Positions 27,311-35,740 of a DNA stretch of 64,000 nucleotides are shown here, in pieces (the first letter of the stretch is position 1; every line of letters begins with the position of its first letter). Origin of the DNA: Burkholderiaceae bacterium (GTDB lineage Bacteria > Pseudomonadota > Gammaproteobacteria > Burkholderiales > Burkholderiaceae_B). A model generated the notes under the pieces. It was not told where the DNA came from and made no database searches. It saw only the letters and a program-made list of their open reading frames with translations. Location of the stretch: NCBI GenBank assembly GCA_030158305.1, contig JAOATE010000091.1, positions 16,104 to 80,103 on the forward strand, in the 5' to 3' direction. The translations under genes and the position numbers were made by a program.

Positions 27311-29625
27311 TGCACCAGCACGGCCTCCTGATCAGAACCCTTTGCTGCACCAGAGGATTTATCATCCTTAGTATCAAACGTGAGAATGACCTTGCCGTCA
27401 ACATCAACGTCCACGCAAACAGAACCACCATCGACCAATTTGCCAAACAGTAACTCATCCGCGAGCGCACGTCGGAGTGTGTCCTGTATCAAGCGCTGCA
27501 TAGGACGTGCCCCCATCAATGGGTCAAAACCATTTTTACCAAGATGCGCACGTAACGCGTCAGTAAAGGAGACCTCCACACGCTTATCGTGAAGCTGGTC
27601 TTCAAGCTGCATCAAGAACTTGTCTACAACACGCAGAATCACCTCTTGACTCAAGGGTGCGAAGTGCACAATGGCGTCGAGTCTGTTACGGAACTCAGGA
27701 GAAAACAGGCGTTTTATATCACCCATTTCATCGCCACTTGCACGTGTATTGGAAAAACCAATATTTGGTTTGTTAAGGGCTTCAGCGCCTGCATTAGTCG
27801 TCATCACCAAAATGACGTTACGGAAGTCTGCCTTTCTACCGTTGTTGTCGGTAAGTGTGCCGTGATCCATCACCTGAAGCAAAATATTAAATACATCCGG
27901 ATGCGCTTTTTCGATTTCATCTAATAACAACACGCAATGGGGTTGTTTGTTGATCGCCTCGGTCAGCAAACCGCCTTGATCGAATCCAACATATCCGGGA
28001 GGCGCACCAATCAGACGCGAAACGGTATGTCGTTCCATATACTCAGACATATCGAATCGCAGCAACTCCACACCAAGGGTGAACGCCAACTGTCTTGCTA
28101 CTTCAGTCTTGCCTACACCAGTGGGTCCGGAAAAAAGGAAGGCGCCAATGGGCTTTTCTGGCCGACCAAGACCAGATCTTGCCATCTTGATCGCCCCTGA
28201 CAGTGCCTCAATAGCACCGTCTTGACCGTACACGACAGTTTTCAAATCACGCTCAAGACTTGCGAGCTTGCTTCGATCATCACTCGACACAGTCTGAGGA
28301 GGAATGCGAGCGATTTTAGAAACAATCGCTTCGATATCCGTTTTCCCAATCACTTTCTTTTGCTTTGAGCGAGGTAGCAAACGCTGAGCAGCACCAGCCT
28401 CGTCGATCACATCAATCGCCTTGTCTGGGAGATGACGATCATTAATGTGTCGAGCCGAAAGTTCTGCAGCCGCTGTCAACGCAGCGCCTGAGTATTTGAC
28501 CCCATGATGCTCTTCGAATCGCCCTTTCAGGCCACGCAAAATTTGAATGGTTTGTGCGACCGTGGGCTCGGAAACATCCACTTTTTGAAAGCGACGCGAG
28601 AGCGCTGCATCTTTTTCAAAAACACCTCGGAACTCTGTATAGGTTGTGGCACCGATACAGCGCAACTGACCTGAGGACAGAGCGGGCTTGAGCAGATTAG
28701 AAGCATCAAGCGTGCCACCCGATGCAGATCCCGCGCCAATCAAAGTATGAATTTCATCGATAAACAAAATAGCTTGCGGATTATTTTTGAGCTGTTTCAA
28801 CACGCCTTTGAGTCGTTGCTCAAAATCGCCTCGATACTTTGTACCCGCAAGAAGCGCGCCCATATCCAAAGAAAATACTTGAGCATCTTGGAGCACCTCG
28901 GGCACCTCGCCCTGGGTGATGCGGTAAGCCAACCCTTCGGCAATCGCTGTTTTGCCCACACCCGCCTCACCTACCAGGAGAGGATTATTTTTTCTGCGGC
29001 GACACAAAGTCTGAATCACACGTTCAACTTCTTGATCGCGTCCAATCAGAGGATCAATGCGGCCCGCAATGGCGGCAGCATTTAAATCCTGGGTGTACAA
29101 ATCAAGCGGTGACTGTTTGCCTTCGGCATTTTGCTCCGCCCCCTCCGCTTGCTGTTCTTTGGGTCCAGCAGGAGTCTCGGCTGCAGCTTGTTTGCTGATG
29201 CCGTGCGAAAGGAAATTCACAACATCCAGGCGGGAGATGCCTTCTTGCTGCAAATAAAAAACTGCGTGGGACTCTTTCTCACCAAAAATTGCGACTAAGA
29301 CGTTGGCACCCGTCACAGGTTTTTTGGAGGCTCCACCCGCGGAAACGTGCATGATTGCACGTTGAATCACACGCTGAAAGCCGAGAGTCGGTTGCGTATC
29401 AACCTCTGCACCCGCAGGAATGACAGGGGTATTGTCCGTCACAAATTTACGTAAGTTATTACGTAACTCATCCATGTTGGCAGAACACGCACGCAGCACT
29501 TCAATTGCGGCTGCATTATCAAGCAGCGACAAAAGCAAGTGCTCGACGGTGATGAACTCATGACGAGCTGAGCGGGCCTCAACAAAGGCCATATGTAGGC
29601 TAACTTCAAGCTCTTGGGAAATCAC
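27307..29625 (-). CDS. clpA: ATP-dependent Clp protease ATP-binding subunit ClpA
   Basis: Two-ring AAA+ unfoldase for ClpP; 772 aa, usual length. N-domain for ClpS binding; Walker A motifs GEAGVGKT (about 220) and GPTGVGKT (about 500); the ClpP-docking loop appears as PNIGFSN (about 615). The start is GTG at 29625, with GGAGG 4 nt upstream; the overlapping ATG runs straight into TGA. It lies 52 nt after its adaptor clpS and overlaps pqiA by 4 nt. Confidence 0.97.
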   Translation of the reverse strand: MISQELEVSLHMAFVEARSARHEFITVEHLLLSLLDNAAAIEVLRACSANMDELRNNLRKFVTDNTPVIPAGAEVDTQPTLGFQRVIQRAIMHVSAGGASKKPVTGANVLVAIFGEKESHAVFYLQQEGISRLDVVNFLSHGISKQAAAETPAGPKEQQAEGAEQNAEGKQSPLDLYTQDLNAAAIAGRIDPLIGRDQEVERVIQTLCRRRKNNPLLVGEAGVGKTAIAEGLAYRITQGEVPEVLQDAQVFSLDMGALLAGTKYRGDFEQRLKGVLKQLKNNPQAILFIDEIHTLIGAGSASGGTLDASNLLKPALSSGQLRCIGATTYTEFRGVFEKDAALSRRFQKVDVSEPTVAQTIQILRGLKGRFEEHHGVKYSGAALTAAAELSARHINDRHLPDKAIDVIDEAGAAQRLLPRSKQKKVIGKTDIEAIVSKIARIPPQTVSSDDRSKLASLERDLKTVVYGQDGAIEALSGAIKMARSGLGRPEKPIGAFLFSGPTGVGKTEVARQLAFTLGVELLRFDMSEYMERHTVSRLIGAPPGYVGFDQGGLLTEAINKQPHCVLLLDEIEKAHPDVFNILLQVMDHGTLTDNNGRKADFRNVILVMTTNAGAEALNKPNIGFSNTRASGDEMGDIKRLFSPEFRNRLDAIVHFAPLSQEVILRVVDKFLMQLEDQLHDKRVEVSFTDALRAHLGKNGFDPLMGARPMQRLIQDTLRRALADELLFGKLVDGGSVCVDVDVDGKVILTFDTKDDKSSGAAKGSDQEAVLVH

Positions 29626-29677
29626 ATTTCCTCCGACGTTCTTTCAAGTGTTACACCGTTAAATTGCATTCTATGCC

Positions 29678-30001
29678 TTATTCGTCACCAACCGGTTCCA
29701 TCACACACTGCAATGGATGCTGGCGGGCACGCGCGTGCTGCGCGACTAGAGCGATACGACTGGCAGCAATGTCATGCGGGTAAACCCCACACACACCTTT
29801 GCCTTCGTGGTGAACTTGCAACATGATCCGCATCGCTTCCTCCTGCCCTTTACTGAAAAACTTTTGTAGTACATGAACGACGAACTCCATGGGGGTGTAA
29901 TCGTCATTCAGCAAAATCACACGATAAAGAGGTGGTGGAGCAGTTTTTGCGCTCTGCTTGTCAACAACAAGATCCGGAGTCGAAGTGGTACGTGCGGGCA
30001 T
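29678..30001 (-). CDS. clpS: ATP-dependent Clp protease adaptor ClpS
   Basis: Adaptor that delivers N-degron substrates to ClpA; 107 aa. Seen: [17 protein letters not shown], with the acidic/aromatic residues that bind N-terminal residues, and [17 protein letters not shown]. The disordered N-terminus of about 25 residues is usual. ATG 30001 lacks a clear ribosome site. Divergent from a csp gene, as clpS is from cspD in E. coli. Confidence 0.96.
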   Translation of the reverse strand: MPARTTSTPDLVVDKQSAKTAPPPLYRVILLNDDYTPMEFVVHVLQKFFSKGQEEAMRIMLQVHHEGKGVCGVYPHDIAASRIALVAQHARARQHPLQCVMEPVGDE

Positions 30002-30261
30002 GTTTAAAAGTTCAATTAAAGAGATATCTTCATTCTACAGACCCCAAGGGGGCAAAAATCTACTTAATATTAAGAAGTAATCAGCAAAAAAACACTCATA
30101 CTAGGCAAACCGATACTTGACGAACACATTAAATCTGACGAATATCGCTATACACACAAGAAGTCATTGGGTGTCAAGTTGCCGAAAGCAGATTTTTTCA
30201 AGCATACGCTTTAGATCAGCTTTCTGTTTAGTTTATACAACGTTCATAAGAGGCAGTCGGA
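30002..30261. promoter_or_regulatory. divergent clpS / csp intergenic region
   Basis: 260 bp, AT-rich. Minus strand: TTGACA (30172-30177) with TATAGC (30147-30152) at 19-nt spacing could drive clpSA. Plus strand: TTGACG (30117-30122) with weak -10 candidates for csp, leaving a long leader as expected for cold-shock genes. No start site can be assigned firmly. Confidence 0.3.
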
Positions 30262-30495
30262 ATGTCAGACTCGACCACAAGTAATGGCCCTAAGGTCACA
30301 GGTGTAGTGAAATGGTTCAACGACGCAAAAGGCTTTGGATTTGTGACACCCGATGATGGTGGCGAAGATCTGTTTGCTCATTTTTCAGCAATCCATATGG
30401 ACGGTTTCAAGACTCTCAAAGAAGGCCAGAAAGTTGCCTTTGAGATCACGCAAGGTCCTAAGGGCAAGCAAGCAACCAATATAACGGCTGCCTAA
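30262..30495 (+). CDS. Cold-shock domain protein
   Basis: Single-stranded nucleic-acid-binding OB-fold protein; 77 aa. RNP1 KGFGFV and RNP2 DLFAHF are intact, with [10 protein letters not shown]. The first ten residues ([10 protein letters not shown]) extend beyond the minimal 67-70 aa Csp. GAGG and CGGA lie before the ATG. Its position next to clpSA recalls cspD of E. coli, but sequence alone does not fix the paralogue. Confidence 0.95.
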   Translation: MSDSTTSNGPKVTGVVKWFNDAKGFGFVTPDDGGEDLFAHFSAIHMDGFKTLKEGQKVAFEITQGPKGKQATNITAA

Positions 30496-30530
30496 ATAGT
30501 CGGGGTGAATAACCCCTTGGATACTACGCA

Positions 30531-31001
30531 ATGTATAGACGGTTCCCGCAAGGAAAACAGCGCGATCTGATGGTCGTGCTGTTTGTTTTTATCATGGGGT
30601 TTTTCTTTTCGGTTTCCTCTGCTTTTGCACAGATGAATCCTACCTTACCCATTAAAAAACTCAGTGCAGGCATGCATGTCATTCAAGCCGAAATTGCCGC
30701 CACTCCCGAGTCGCGCACAATCGGACTAATGAATCGCAAGTCTCTTGCACCGAATCACGGCATGTTGTTTGTTTTTGATCAGGCAAACGTGCAATGCTTT
30801 TGGATGCGCAACACTCTGATACCTCTCTCAATTGCTTACCTCGATACAGACGGTACGATCGTGAACATTGCAGATATGACGCCGCAAAGCGATCAATCAC
30901 ACTGCTCTAGTCGCCCGGTGAGATTTGCGCTCGAAATGGACCAGGGTTGGTTTGCTGCGCGCGGCCTCACACCAGGCAAAAAAATACTCGGTCTGCAATA
31001 G
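30531..31001 (+). CDS. DUF192 family exported protein
   Basis: Small protein of the DUF192 family (function unknown); 156 aa. N-terminal signal peptide with a basic n-region, hydrophobic core and likely AFA cleavage near residue 33. The family core follows: EIAATPESRTIGLMNRKSL, MLFVFDQ, CFWMRNTLIPLSIAYLD and IVNIADMTPQS. Probably periplasmic. The ribosome site is weak; M14 is another possible start. The stop codon lies within the hairpin that terminates the facing thiolase gene. Confidence 0.88.
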   Translation: MYRRFPQGKQRDLMVVLFVFIMGFFFSVSSAFAQMNPTLPIKKLSAGMHVIQAEIAATPESRTIGLMNRKSLAPNHGMLFVFDQANVQCFWMRNTLIPLSIAYLDTDGTIVNIADMTPQSDQSHCSSRPVRFALEMDQGWFAARGLTPGKKILGLQ

Positions 31002-31011
31002 ACCGAGTATT
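30978..31011 (-). terminator. intrinsic terminator of the thiolase gene, inside the DUF192 stop region
   Basis: A perfect 12-bp stem (AATACTCGGTCT/AGACCGAGTATT, 5-nt loop) followed on the minus strand by seven T. The DUF192 TAG is in the loop/stem junction. On the plus strand GAGGG follows, so it acts mainly on the minus strand. Confidence 0.85.
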
Positions 31012-31028
31012 GAGGGAACCCTGCAGTT

Positions 31029-32234
31029 TTAGACGCGTTCGACAATCATCGCGATACCCTGCCCCACGCCTATGCACATCGTGCACAAGCCGTAGCGCCC
31101 ACCAGTGACCTCCAGCTGGTGCACCGCTGTCATCACCAAACGCGCTCCGCTTGCGCCCAAGGGGTGACCTAGGGCAATCGCACCGCCGTTGGGGTTGACG
31201 CGAGGATCGTTATCAGCGATGCCAAGCATCCGCAACACGGCGAGGCCCTGTGCAGCAAATGCCTCATTTAATTCGATCACGTCCATTTGATCGAGTGTCA
31301 AACCAGCGAGCGCCAATACCTTTTGTGAAGCTGGTGCGGGACCAATCCCCATAATACGGGGCTCTACGCCAGCTGTGGCCATTGCTACCACACGGGCACG
31401 CGGCTTGAGACCATGGCGTGCTGCGGCTTGCTCGTGCGCAATCAGCATCGCAACAGCACCATCGTTGACGCCTGAGGCGTTTCCCGCAGTGACGGAACCG
31501 CCTTCGCGCACCACACCTTTGAGCTTTGTGAGCGACTCAAGTGTCGTGAGACGAGGATGCTCGTCGCGATTAACGATTAGTGCATCCCCCTTTTTTTGCG
31601 CAATACTGACCGCAACGATTTCGCTTTCGAAATACCCACTTTTTTGTGCCGCCGCTGTTTTTTCCTGGCTGGCCATCGCAAACAAATCTTGGTCTGCACG
31701 GGAGATGTTGAACTGATCCGCAACGTTTTCTGCAGTTTCTGGCATCGAGTCGACACCGTATTTGGCTTTCATCAACTTGTTGACGAAACGCCACCCGATC
31801 GTGGTGTCATAAATCGATGCGCTACGAGAAAATGCCGAGTCAGCCTTTCCCATCACAAAAGGCGCGCGTGTCATGCTTTCAACGCCGCCAGCCAACATCA
31901 GCGAAGCATCTCCTGCCTTGATCGCACGAGCAGCCGTACCGATTGCATCCATGCCGGAGCCGCACAGGCGATTGATTGTTCCACCGGGCACGACATCAGG
32001 CAAACCAGCCAATAAAGTTGCCATCCGTGCGACGTTACGATTATCCTCGCCTGCTTGGTTGGCACACCCCATCAGCGCATCATCCAGTTCTTCCCATTTG
32101 ACGCCTGGATTACGCTCTGCCAATGCACGGACTGGAATTGCCGCCAAATCGTCTGTTCGAACCGTTGCCAATCCACCAGCATAACGACCGAAAGGGGTAC
32201 GAATTGCGTCGCAAATATAAGCGTTTTTATCCAT
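31029..32234 (-). CDS. Acetyl-CoA acetyltransferase, 3-oxoadipyl-CoA thiolase-like
   Basis: Thiolase; 401 aa. Catalytic Cys91 in NRLCGSGMD, the His in NPNGGAIALGHPLGASG and the second Cys (about 387) in CTMCIGVGQG. The N-terminal DAIRTPFGRYAGGLA and GCANQAGEDNRNVARMA are typical of the PcaF/PaaJ (3-oxoadipyl-CoA) group, but no pca or paa genes are in this window, so a general acyl-CoA thiolase is possible. ATG 32234 with GAGA upstream. Single-gene unit with its own terminator. Confidence 0.93.
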   Translation of the reverse strand: MDKNAYICDAIRTPFGRYAGGLATVRTDDLAAIPVRALAERNPGVKWEELDDALMGCANQAGEDNRNVARMATLLAGLPDVVPGGTINRLCGSGMDAIGTAARAIKAGDASLMLAGGVESMTRAPFVMGKADSAFSRSASIYDTTIGWRFVNKLMKAKYGVDSMPETAENVADQFNISRADQDLFAMASQEKTAAAQKSGYFESEIVAVSIAQKKGDALIVNRDEHPRLTTLESLTKLKGVVREGGSVTAGNASGVNDGAVAMLIAHEQAAARHGLKPRARVVAMATAGVEPRIMGIGPAPASQKVLALAGLTLDQMDVIELNEAFAAQGLAVLRMLGIADNDPRVNPNGGAIALGHPLGASGARLVMTAVHQLEVTGGRYGLCTMCIGVGQGIAMIVERV

Positions 32235-32297
32235 GGCGATTCTCTTTTATAAAATGTTGAAAGTCTCTGACGAAATCTTAGCGCAAAAACTTGCACG

Positions 32298-32325
32298 AAA
32301 AAAAACCGACCCTGAGGTCGGCTTT
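32298..32325 (-). terminator. intrinsic terminator of sodB
   Basis: GCCGACC/GGTCGG-type stem (32306-32321, 4-nt loop) followed on the minus strand by eight T. Lies just after the sodB stop and upstream of the thiolase gene. Confidence 0.88.
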
Positions 32326-32341
32326 TAGAGGCAGGCTGAAA

Positions 32342-32920
32342 TTAACCGAAGTTTTTAGCAGCGAACGCCCAATTTGCCAATGTCCAGAAACTTTCCAGAT
32401 ACTTGGGTCGTGCATTGCGGTAGTCGATGTAATAGGCGTGCTCCCAGACATCACAGGTCAACAATGCCACATCGGTTGTTGTCAATGGCGTTGCAGCATT
32501 GCTGGTATTGACGATATCCAGTGAACCGTCCGCCTTTTTCACCAACCATGTCCAGCCTGAACCAAAGTTGCCGGCAGCTGACTTATTGAAGGCTTCTTTG
32601 AAGGCAGCAACACTACCCCACTTGGCGTTGATGGCATCTGCAAGCTTACCTGTTGGCTCTCCGCCAGCATTGGGTGCCATGCTGTTCCAGTAGAACGTAT
32701 GGTTCCACACCTGAGCAGCGTTGTTAAAGATGCCGCCAGAAGATTTTTTAACGATCTCTTCTAATGAAGCAGTCTCGAACTCTGTGCCTGGAATCAGGTT
32801 GTTTAAATTTGTCACATACGTCTGATGATGCTTACCGTAGTGGAATTCAAGTGTTTCTTTTGAAATAGTGGGTGCCAAAGCATCCATTGCATAGGGCAAA
32901 GCTGGGAGTGTGTGGGCCAT
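32342..32920 (-). CDS. sodB: Superoxide dismutase [Fe]
   Basis: Converts superoxide to peroxide and oxygen in the cytoplasm; 192 aa. Metal ligands His27, His74, Asp157 and His161 ([13 protein letters not shown]). Gln70 in [13 protein letters not shown] marks the iron type rather than manganese. AGGA 10 nt before the ATG; a -10-like TACAAT lies further upstream. Monocistronic by its terminator. Confidence 0.97.
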   Translation of the reverse strand: MAHTLPALPYAMDALAPTISKETLEFHYGKHHQTYVTNLNNLIPGTEFETASLEEIVKKSSGGIFNNAAQVWNHTFYWNSMAPNAGGEPTGKLADAINAKWGSVAAFKEAFNKSAAGNFGSGWTWLVKKADGSLDIVNTSNAATPLTTTDVALLTCDVWEHAYYIDYRNARPKYLESFWTLANWAFAAKNFG

Positions 32921-33027
32921 TGCTGCAAATTCCTATTGAATGTGGGTAAAACAAATCAATTTCTATTGTATCGGACACGCCGAATTCATGGCGACAACCC
33001 CTTCACTGACAAGGGTTTCCAAATGGA

Positions 33028-34395
33028 TCAAGCACCATCCTGCGGGTGTTTGAGAGACAAAACCTCTACATCAGCACTGCCAGCAGCAAAACTGACTTCG
33101 AGAGTGTCGCTTTGATTGACTTCGCGAGACGAGCGCACCACGTTGCCAAGTTGAGTCCGTACGATCGCATAACCTCGAATCAAGGTTTGCTCAGGGCTGA
33201 GGGCACGACACTGTGCAGCAAGTGACGCCAACTTCGCCAAACGCAAGGCATGCAACCGACGAAATCCCGAGTCCAAAGAGGCAGCGGCACGTTCGACGCT
33301 GACACGTGCCGCACTCAGCTCGGGCAATACACCGCGTAAGCGTGCGATCGCTCGATCCGAGGCGTTATGGCGCTGTTGTTCACTGCGCTGTGCCGCCGCA
33401 CGCAACCTAAATACCAGCCCGCTCAATCGCTCCGACTGGTGAGATAACCTTTGCGCGGGAGACACTAAGCTCGCCGCAAGACGATCTACACGTTGCGAGT
33501 GCCTGTCAATCTTTCGTTGCATCGCAACCGTCAATTGATCTTGGGCGCGGCGTACGCGCTCAGACAACTCAACGCGAGCCGCACATACGAGCTCAGCTGC
33601 TGCCGTGGGAGTGGGCGCGCGGAGATCCGCAACAAAATCAGCAATCGTGAAATCTGTTTCATGACCGACTCCTGAAACGACGGGAATCAGGCTGGCAGAA
33701 ATATCCCGCGCTAAGGCTTCATCATTAAAGCTCCAGAGATCTTCGATACTACCGCCCCCTCTCACGAGAAGGAGTGTATCGACCTCTTGACGCTCATTCG
33801 CCAAGGCGAGCGCCTGCCTGAGCTGCAGCGCAGAGTCCGCACCCTGCACCATCGCCGGGTAGATAAACACAGGCACATGAGGGGCGCGACGCTCAAGCGC
33901 CGTTAATACATCGCGGAGTGCCGCAGCGGATAATGAGGTAATGACACCGATTGCTCTGGGATGCTTAGCGATGTCCCGTTTATTTTGTGCCTCAAACAGT
34001 CCTTCTTGTGTCAATTTATTCTTGAGTGCCAAAAAAGCCTCAAAAAGCGACCCAAGACCTGCGCGTCGCATTTGCTCAGCCTGAATTTGGTACTCGCCGC
34101 GCGCTTCGTATAGGGTGACACGGCCTTTGAGTTCAATCTGATCACCAGACTTCGGAACAAAACCCACCGCGGCCGCTCGAATTCGAAACATCACTGCTCG
34201 CACAGAGGCACCATTGTCCTTGAGTGTGAAATACCAGTGACCTGATGCCGCGGGTGTGAAATTAGAAACCTCACCACGCACCCAGCTGACATCAAAGCTT
34301 TCCTCTAGAAGTCGTGCGACAGCCTGATTTAACTCAGAGACTGTCAGAATGTCCCGCGTCAATGCAGGATTTGTATGTTGATCGCCAAGCGCCAT
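33028..34395 (-). CDS. xseA: Exodeoxyribonuclease VII large subunit
   Basis: Nuclease subunit degrading single-stranded DNA; 455 aa. The N-terminal OB domain has LTVSELNQAV, WVRGEVSNF and GHWYFTLKD. The catalytic domain has IGVITSLSAAALRDVL, LLVRGGGSIEDLWSFND, SGVGHETDFTIADFVADLRAPTPTAAAE (seen in parts), then a coiled-coil region rich in Arg/Ala/Gln and the final RGYAIVR. ATG 34395 is chosen; an in-frame GTG at 34422 would add 9 residues. Neither has a good ribosome site. xseB is not adjacent. Confidence 0.93.
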   Translation of the reverse strand: MALGDQHTNPALTRDILTVSELNQAVARLLEESFDVSWVRGEVSNFTPAASGHWYFTLKDNGASVRAVMFRIRAAAVGFVPKSGDQIELKGRVTLYEARGEYQIQAEQMRRAGLGSLFEAFLALKNKLTQEGLFEAQNKRDIAKHPRAIGVITSLSAAALRDVLTALERRAPHVPVFIYPAMVQGADSALQLRQALALANERQEVDTLLLVRGGGSIEDLWSFNDEALARDISASLIPVVSGVGHETDFTIADFVADLRAPTPTAAAELVCAARVELSERVRRAQDQLTVAMQRKIDRHSQRVDRLAASLVSPAQRLSHQSERLSGLVFRLRAAAQRSEQQRHNASDRAIARLRGVLPELSAARVSVERAAASLDSGFRRLHALRLAKLASLAAQCRALSPEQTLIRGYAIVRTQLGNVVRSSREVNQSDTLEVSFAAGSADVEVLSLKHPQDGA

Positions 34396-34732
34396 AAGGG
34401 GTGTACACCAAAGATTGTCCACAAACGTAATAAAAAAGTAATAAGTTGTTGTGGTTAAAGAATATATCGTTTCTGTTGTTAAGTTTCGTTAAATAAAAAT
34501 TGTAAGTCATTGATTAAACAATGAAACTAAATATATCAATATAATTTGCTCAAATTTTAAGCACTTGCTTCAAAGCACCCATTTTCCTTCATTTAGGAAG
34601 ATGCGCACAGAATTATCCACAAGTTCTGTGGATAGATTTTAATGACGACTTGGCTTGCCAAGGATCTGGTTACCCCCTTACCATGACGTCATTGTTTTAC
34701 GCACTTAATCACTGAAACTAAGAGGCTCCTTT
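34396..34732. promoter_or_regulatory. AT-rich intergenic region with four DnaA-box-like sites
   Basis: Between divergent xseA and exbB. Perfect DnaA box TTATCCACA at 34613-34621 (plus) and, 5 nt on, CTATCCACA on the minus strand (34627-34635), forming an inverted pair. One-mismatch boxes TTGTCCACA (34415-34423, plus) and TTAACCACA (34450-34458, minus). Between the pairs lies a very AT-rich stretch (about 34425-34560). The 34415 site would fall inside xseA if its GTG start were used. No gene is seen here. Origin-like or DnaA-regulatory role is inference. Confidence 0.5.
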
Positions 34733-35323
34733 TTGCAATCAATCGTCATTCAAGCAGGCTGGCCCATCTGGCTCTTGATCGCATTATCCGTTGTCGGTCT
34801 AGCCATCGTGATTGAGCGCTCGCTCAGTCTTTCCGCTAAACGCATCATTCCTCACGACCTACCCGCTCAAGTGATACAAATGGTGCGTGCGCAGGCAGAC
34901 ACCCCCGATGCGATAGACAAACTGCGCGCTTCATCCCCACTCGGACAAATACTTGCGGAATGTCTCGCAAATCGTCATCTGCCCTCAGCAGAACGTCGTC
35001 TGGCGATTGAGGATGTTGGACGCGATGTTGCGCACATGCTGCAACGCTACTTGCCTGCACTGGCAACCGTGGCGAGCATTGCCCCCCTCATGGGTTTGTT
35101 TGGGACTGTCGTAGGCATGATTGAAATTTTCGCAGCCTATCGTCCTGATGGCTCTGATCCGACTGAACTTGCCCGCGGAATCTCTATTGCCCTCTACAAC
35201 ACTGGTTTCGGCATTTTGATTGCGATTCCAGCTGTGATGGCGCATCGCTTGTTTAAATCCCGCGTTGAAGCGCTTTTACTCAAGATGGAGCAAGCCACAC
35301 GTTATGTTCTCAAAAACATATAA
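34733..35323 (+). CDS. exbB: MotA/TolQ/ExbB proton channel family protein
   Basis: Inner-membrane subunit of a proton-driven energiser that powers outer-membrane transport; 196 aa. Three transmembrane segments (about 10-28, 105-130, 150-170) and the family region LATVASIAPLMGLFGTVVGM and ALYNTGFGILIAIPAV. The start is TTG at 34733, with AGAGG 7 nt upstream. Paired with exbD (12 nt). No TonB gene follows; the ExbB rather than TolQ call rests on the exbB-exbD-lpxK order. Confidence 0.88.
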   Translation: MQSIVIQAGWPIWLLIALSVVGLAIVIERSLSLSAKRIIPHDLPAQVIQMVRAQADTPDAIDKLRASSPLGQILAECLANRHLPSAERRLAIEDVGRDVAHMLQRYLPALATVASIAPLMGLFGTVVGMIEIFAAYRPDGSDPTELARGISIALYNTGFGILIAIPAVMAHRLFKSRVEALLLKMEQATRYVLKNI

Positions 35324-35335
35324 GCGCTGCGCATC

Positions 35336-35740
35336 ATGAACTTTCGCTCAAGCGACTCAGGTCAAGACGCACCCGATATCAATCTCATTCCTTTAATTGA
35401 TGTGTTGCTGGTGATGTTGATTTTTTTAGCCGCGACCACGACCTTTACGCGGGACAGGCAATTAAAAATTTCTTTGCCTCAGGCCAGCGCTGAGCAAATG
35501 ACCGTGCCCACTGTGGAGCTTTCAATCTCGCAAGATGGTCGTTTTGCATTGGCTGGATTAATAATATCGACGCAAGACCTAGTCACAACACTTAAAACTC
35601 AACTGTCAGGTCAAACCGATACGGTCCTGTTAATTCGCGCAGATGCCATGTCGCCACATCAGGCAGTTGTGCACGCCATGCAAGCCGCACGAGACGCAGG
35701 AATAGGCAAAGTCCACTTCGCCACACAGGCGTTGCAGTGA
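35336..35740 (+). CDS. exbD: Biopolymer transport protein ExbD/TolR family
   Basis: Partner of ExbB; 134 aa with one N-terminal membrane anchor (about 17-37) and a periplasmic domain. The essential channel aspartate lies in INLIPLIDVLLVMLIFL. Periplasmic repeat-like VLLIRADAMSPHQAVVHAM. The TGA stop overlaps the GTG start of lpxK (GTGA). Confidence 0.9.
   Translation: MNFRSSDSGQDAPDINLIPLIDVLLVMLIFLAATTTFTRDRQLKISLPQASAEQMTVPTVELSISQDGRFALAGLIISTQDLVTTLKTQLSGQTDTVLLIRADAMSPHQAVVHAMQAARDAGIGKVHFATQALQ

Noticed and set aside
32985-33020. Hairpin after xseA (AACCC/GGGTT type)
   Set aside because: Imperfect stem and no T-tract on either strand.
34396-34732. Main chromosomal origin of replication
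   Set aside because: DnaA boxes are present, but no dnaA/dnaN/gyrB neighbourhood and only one perfect box; reported as a finding instead.
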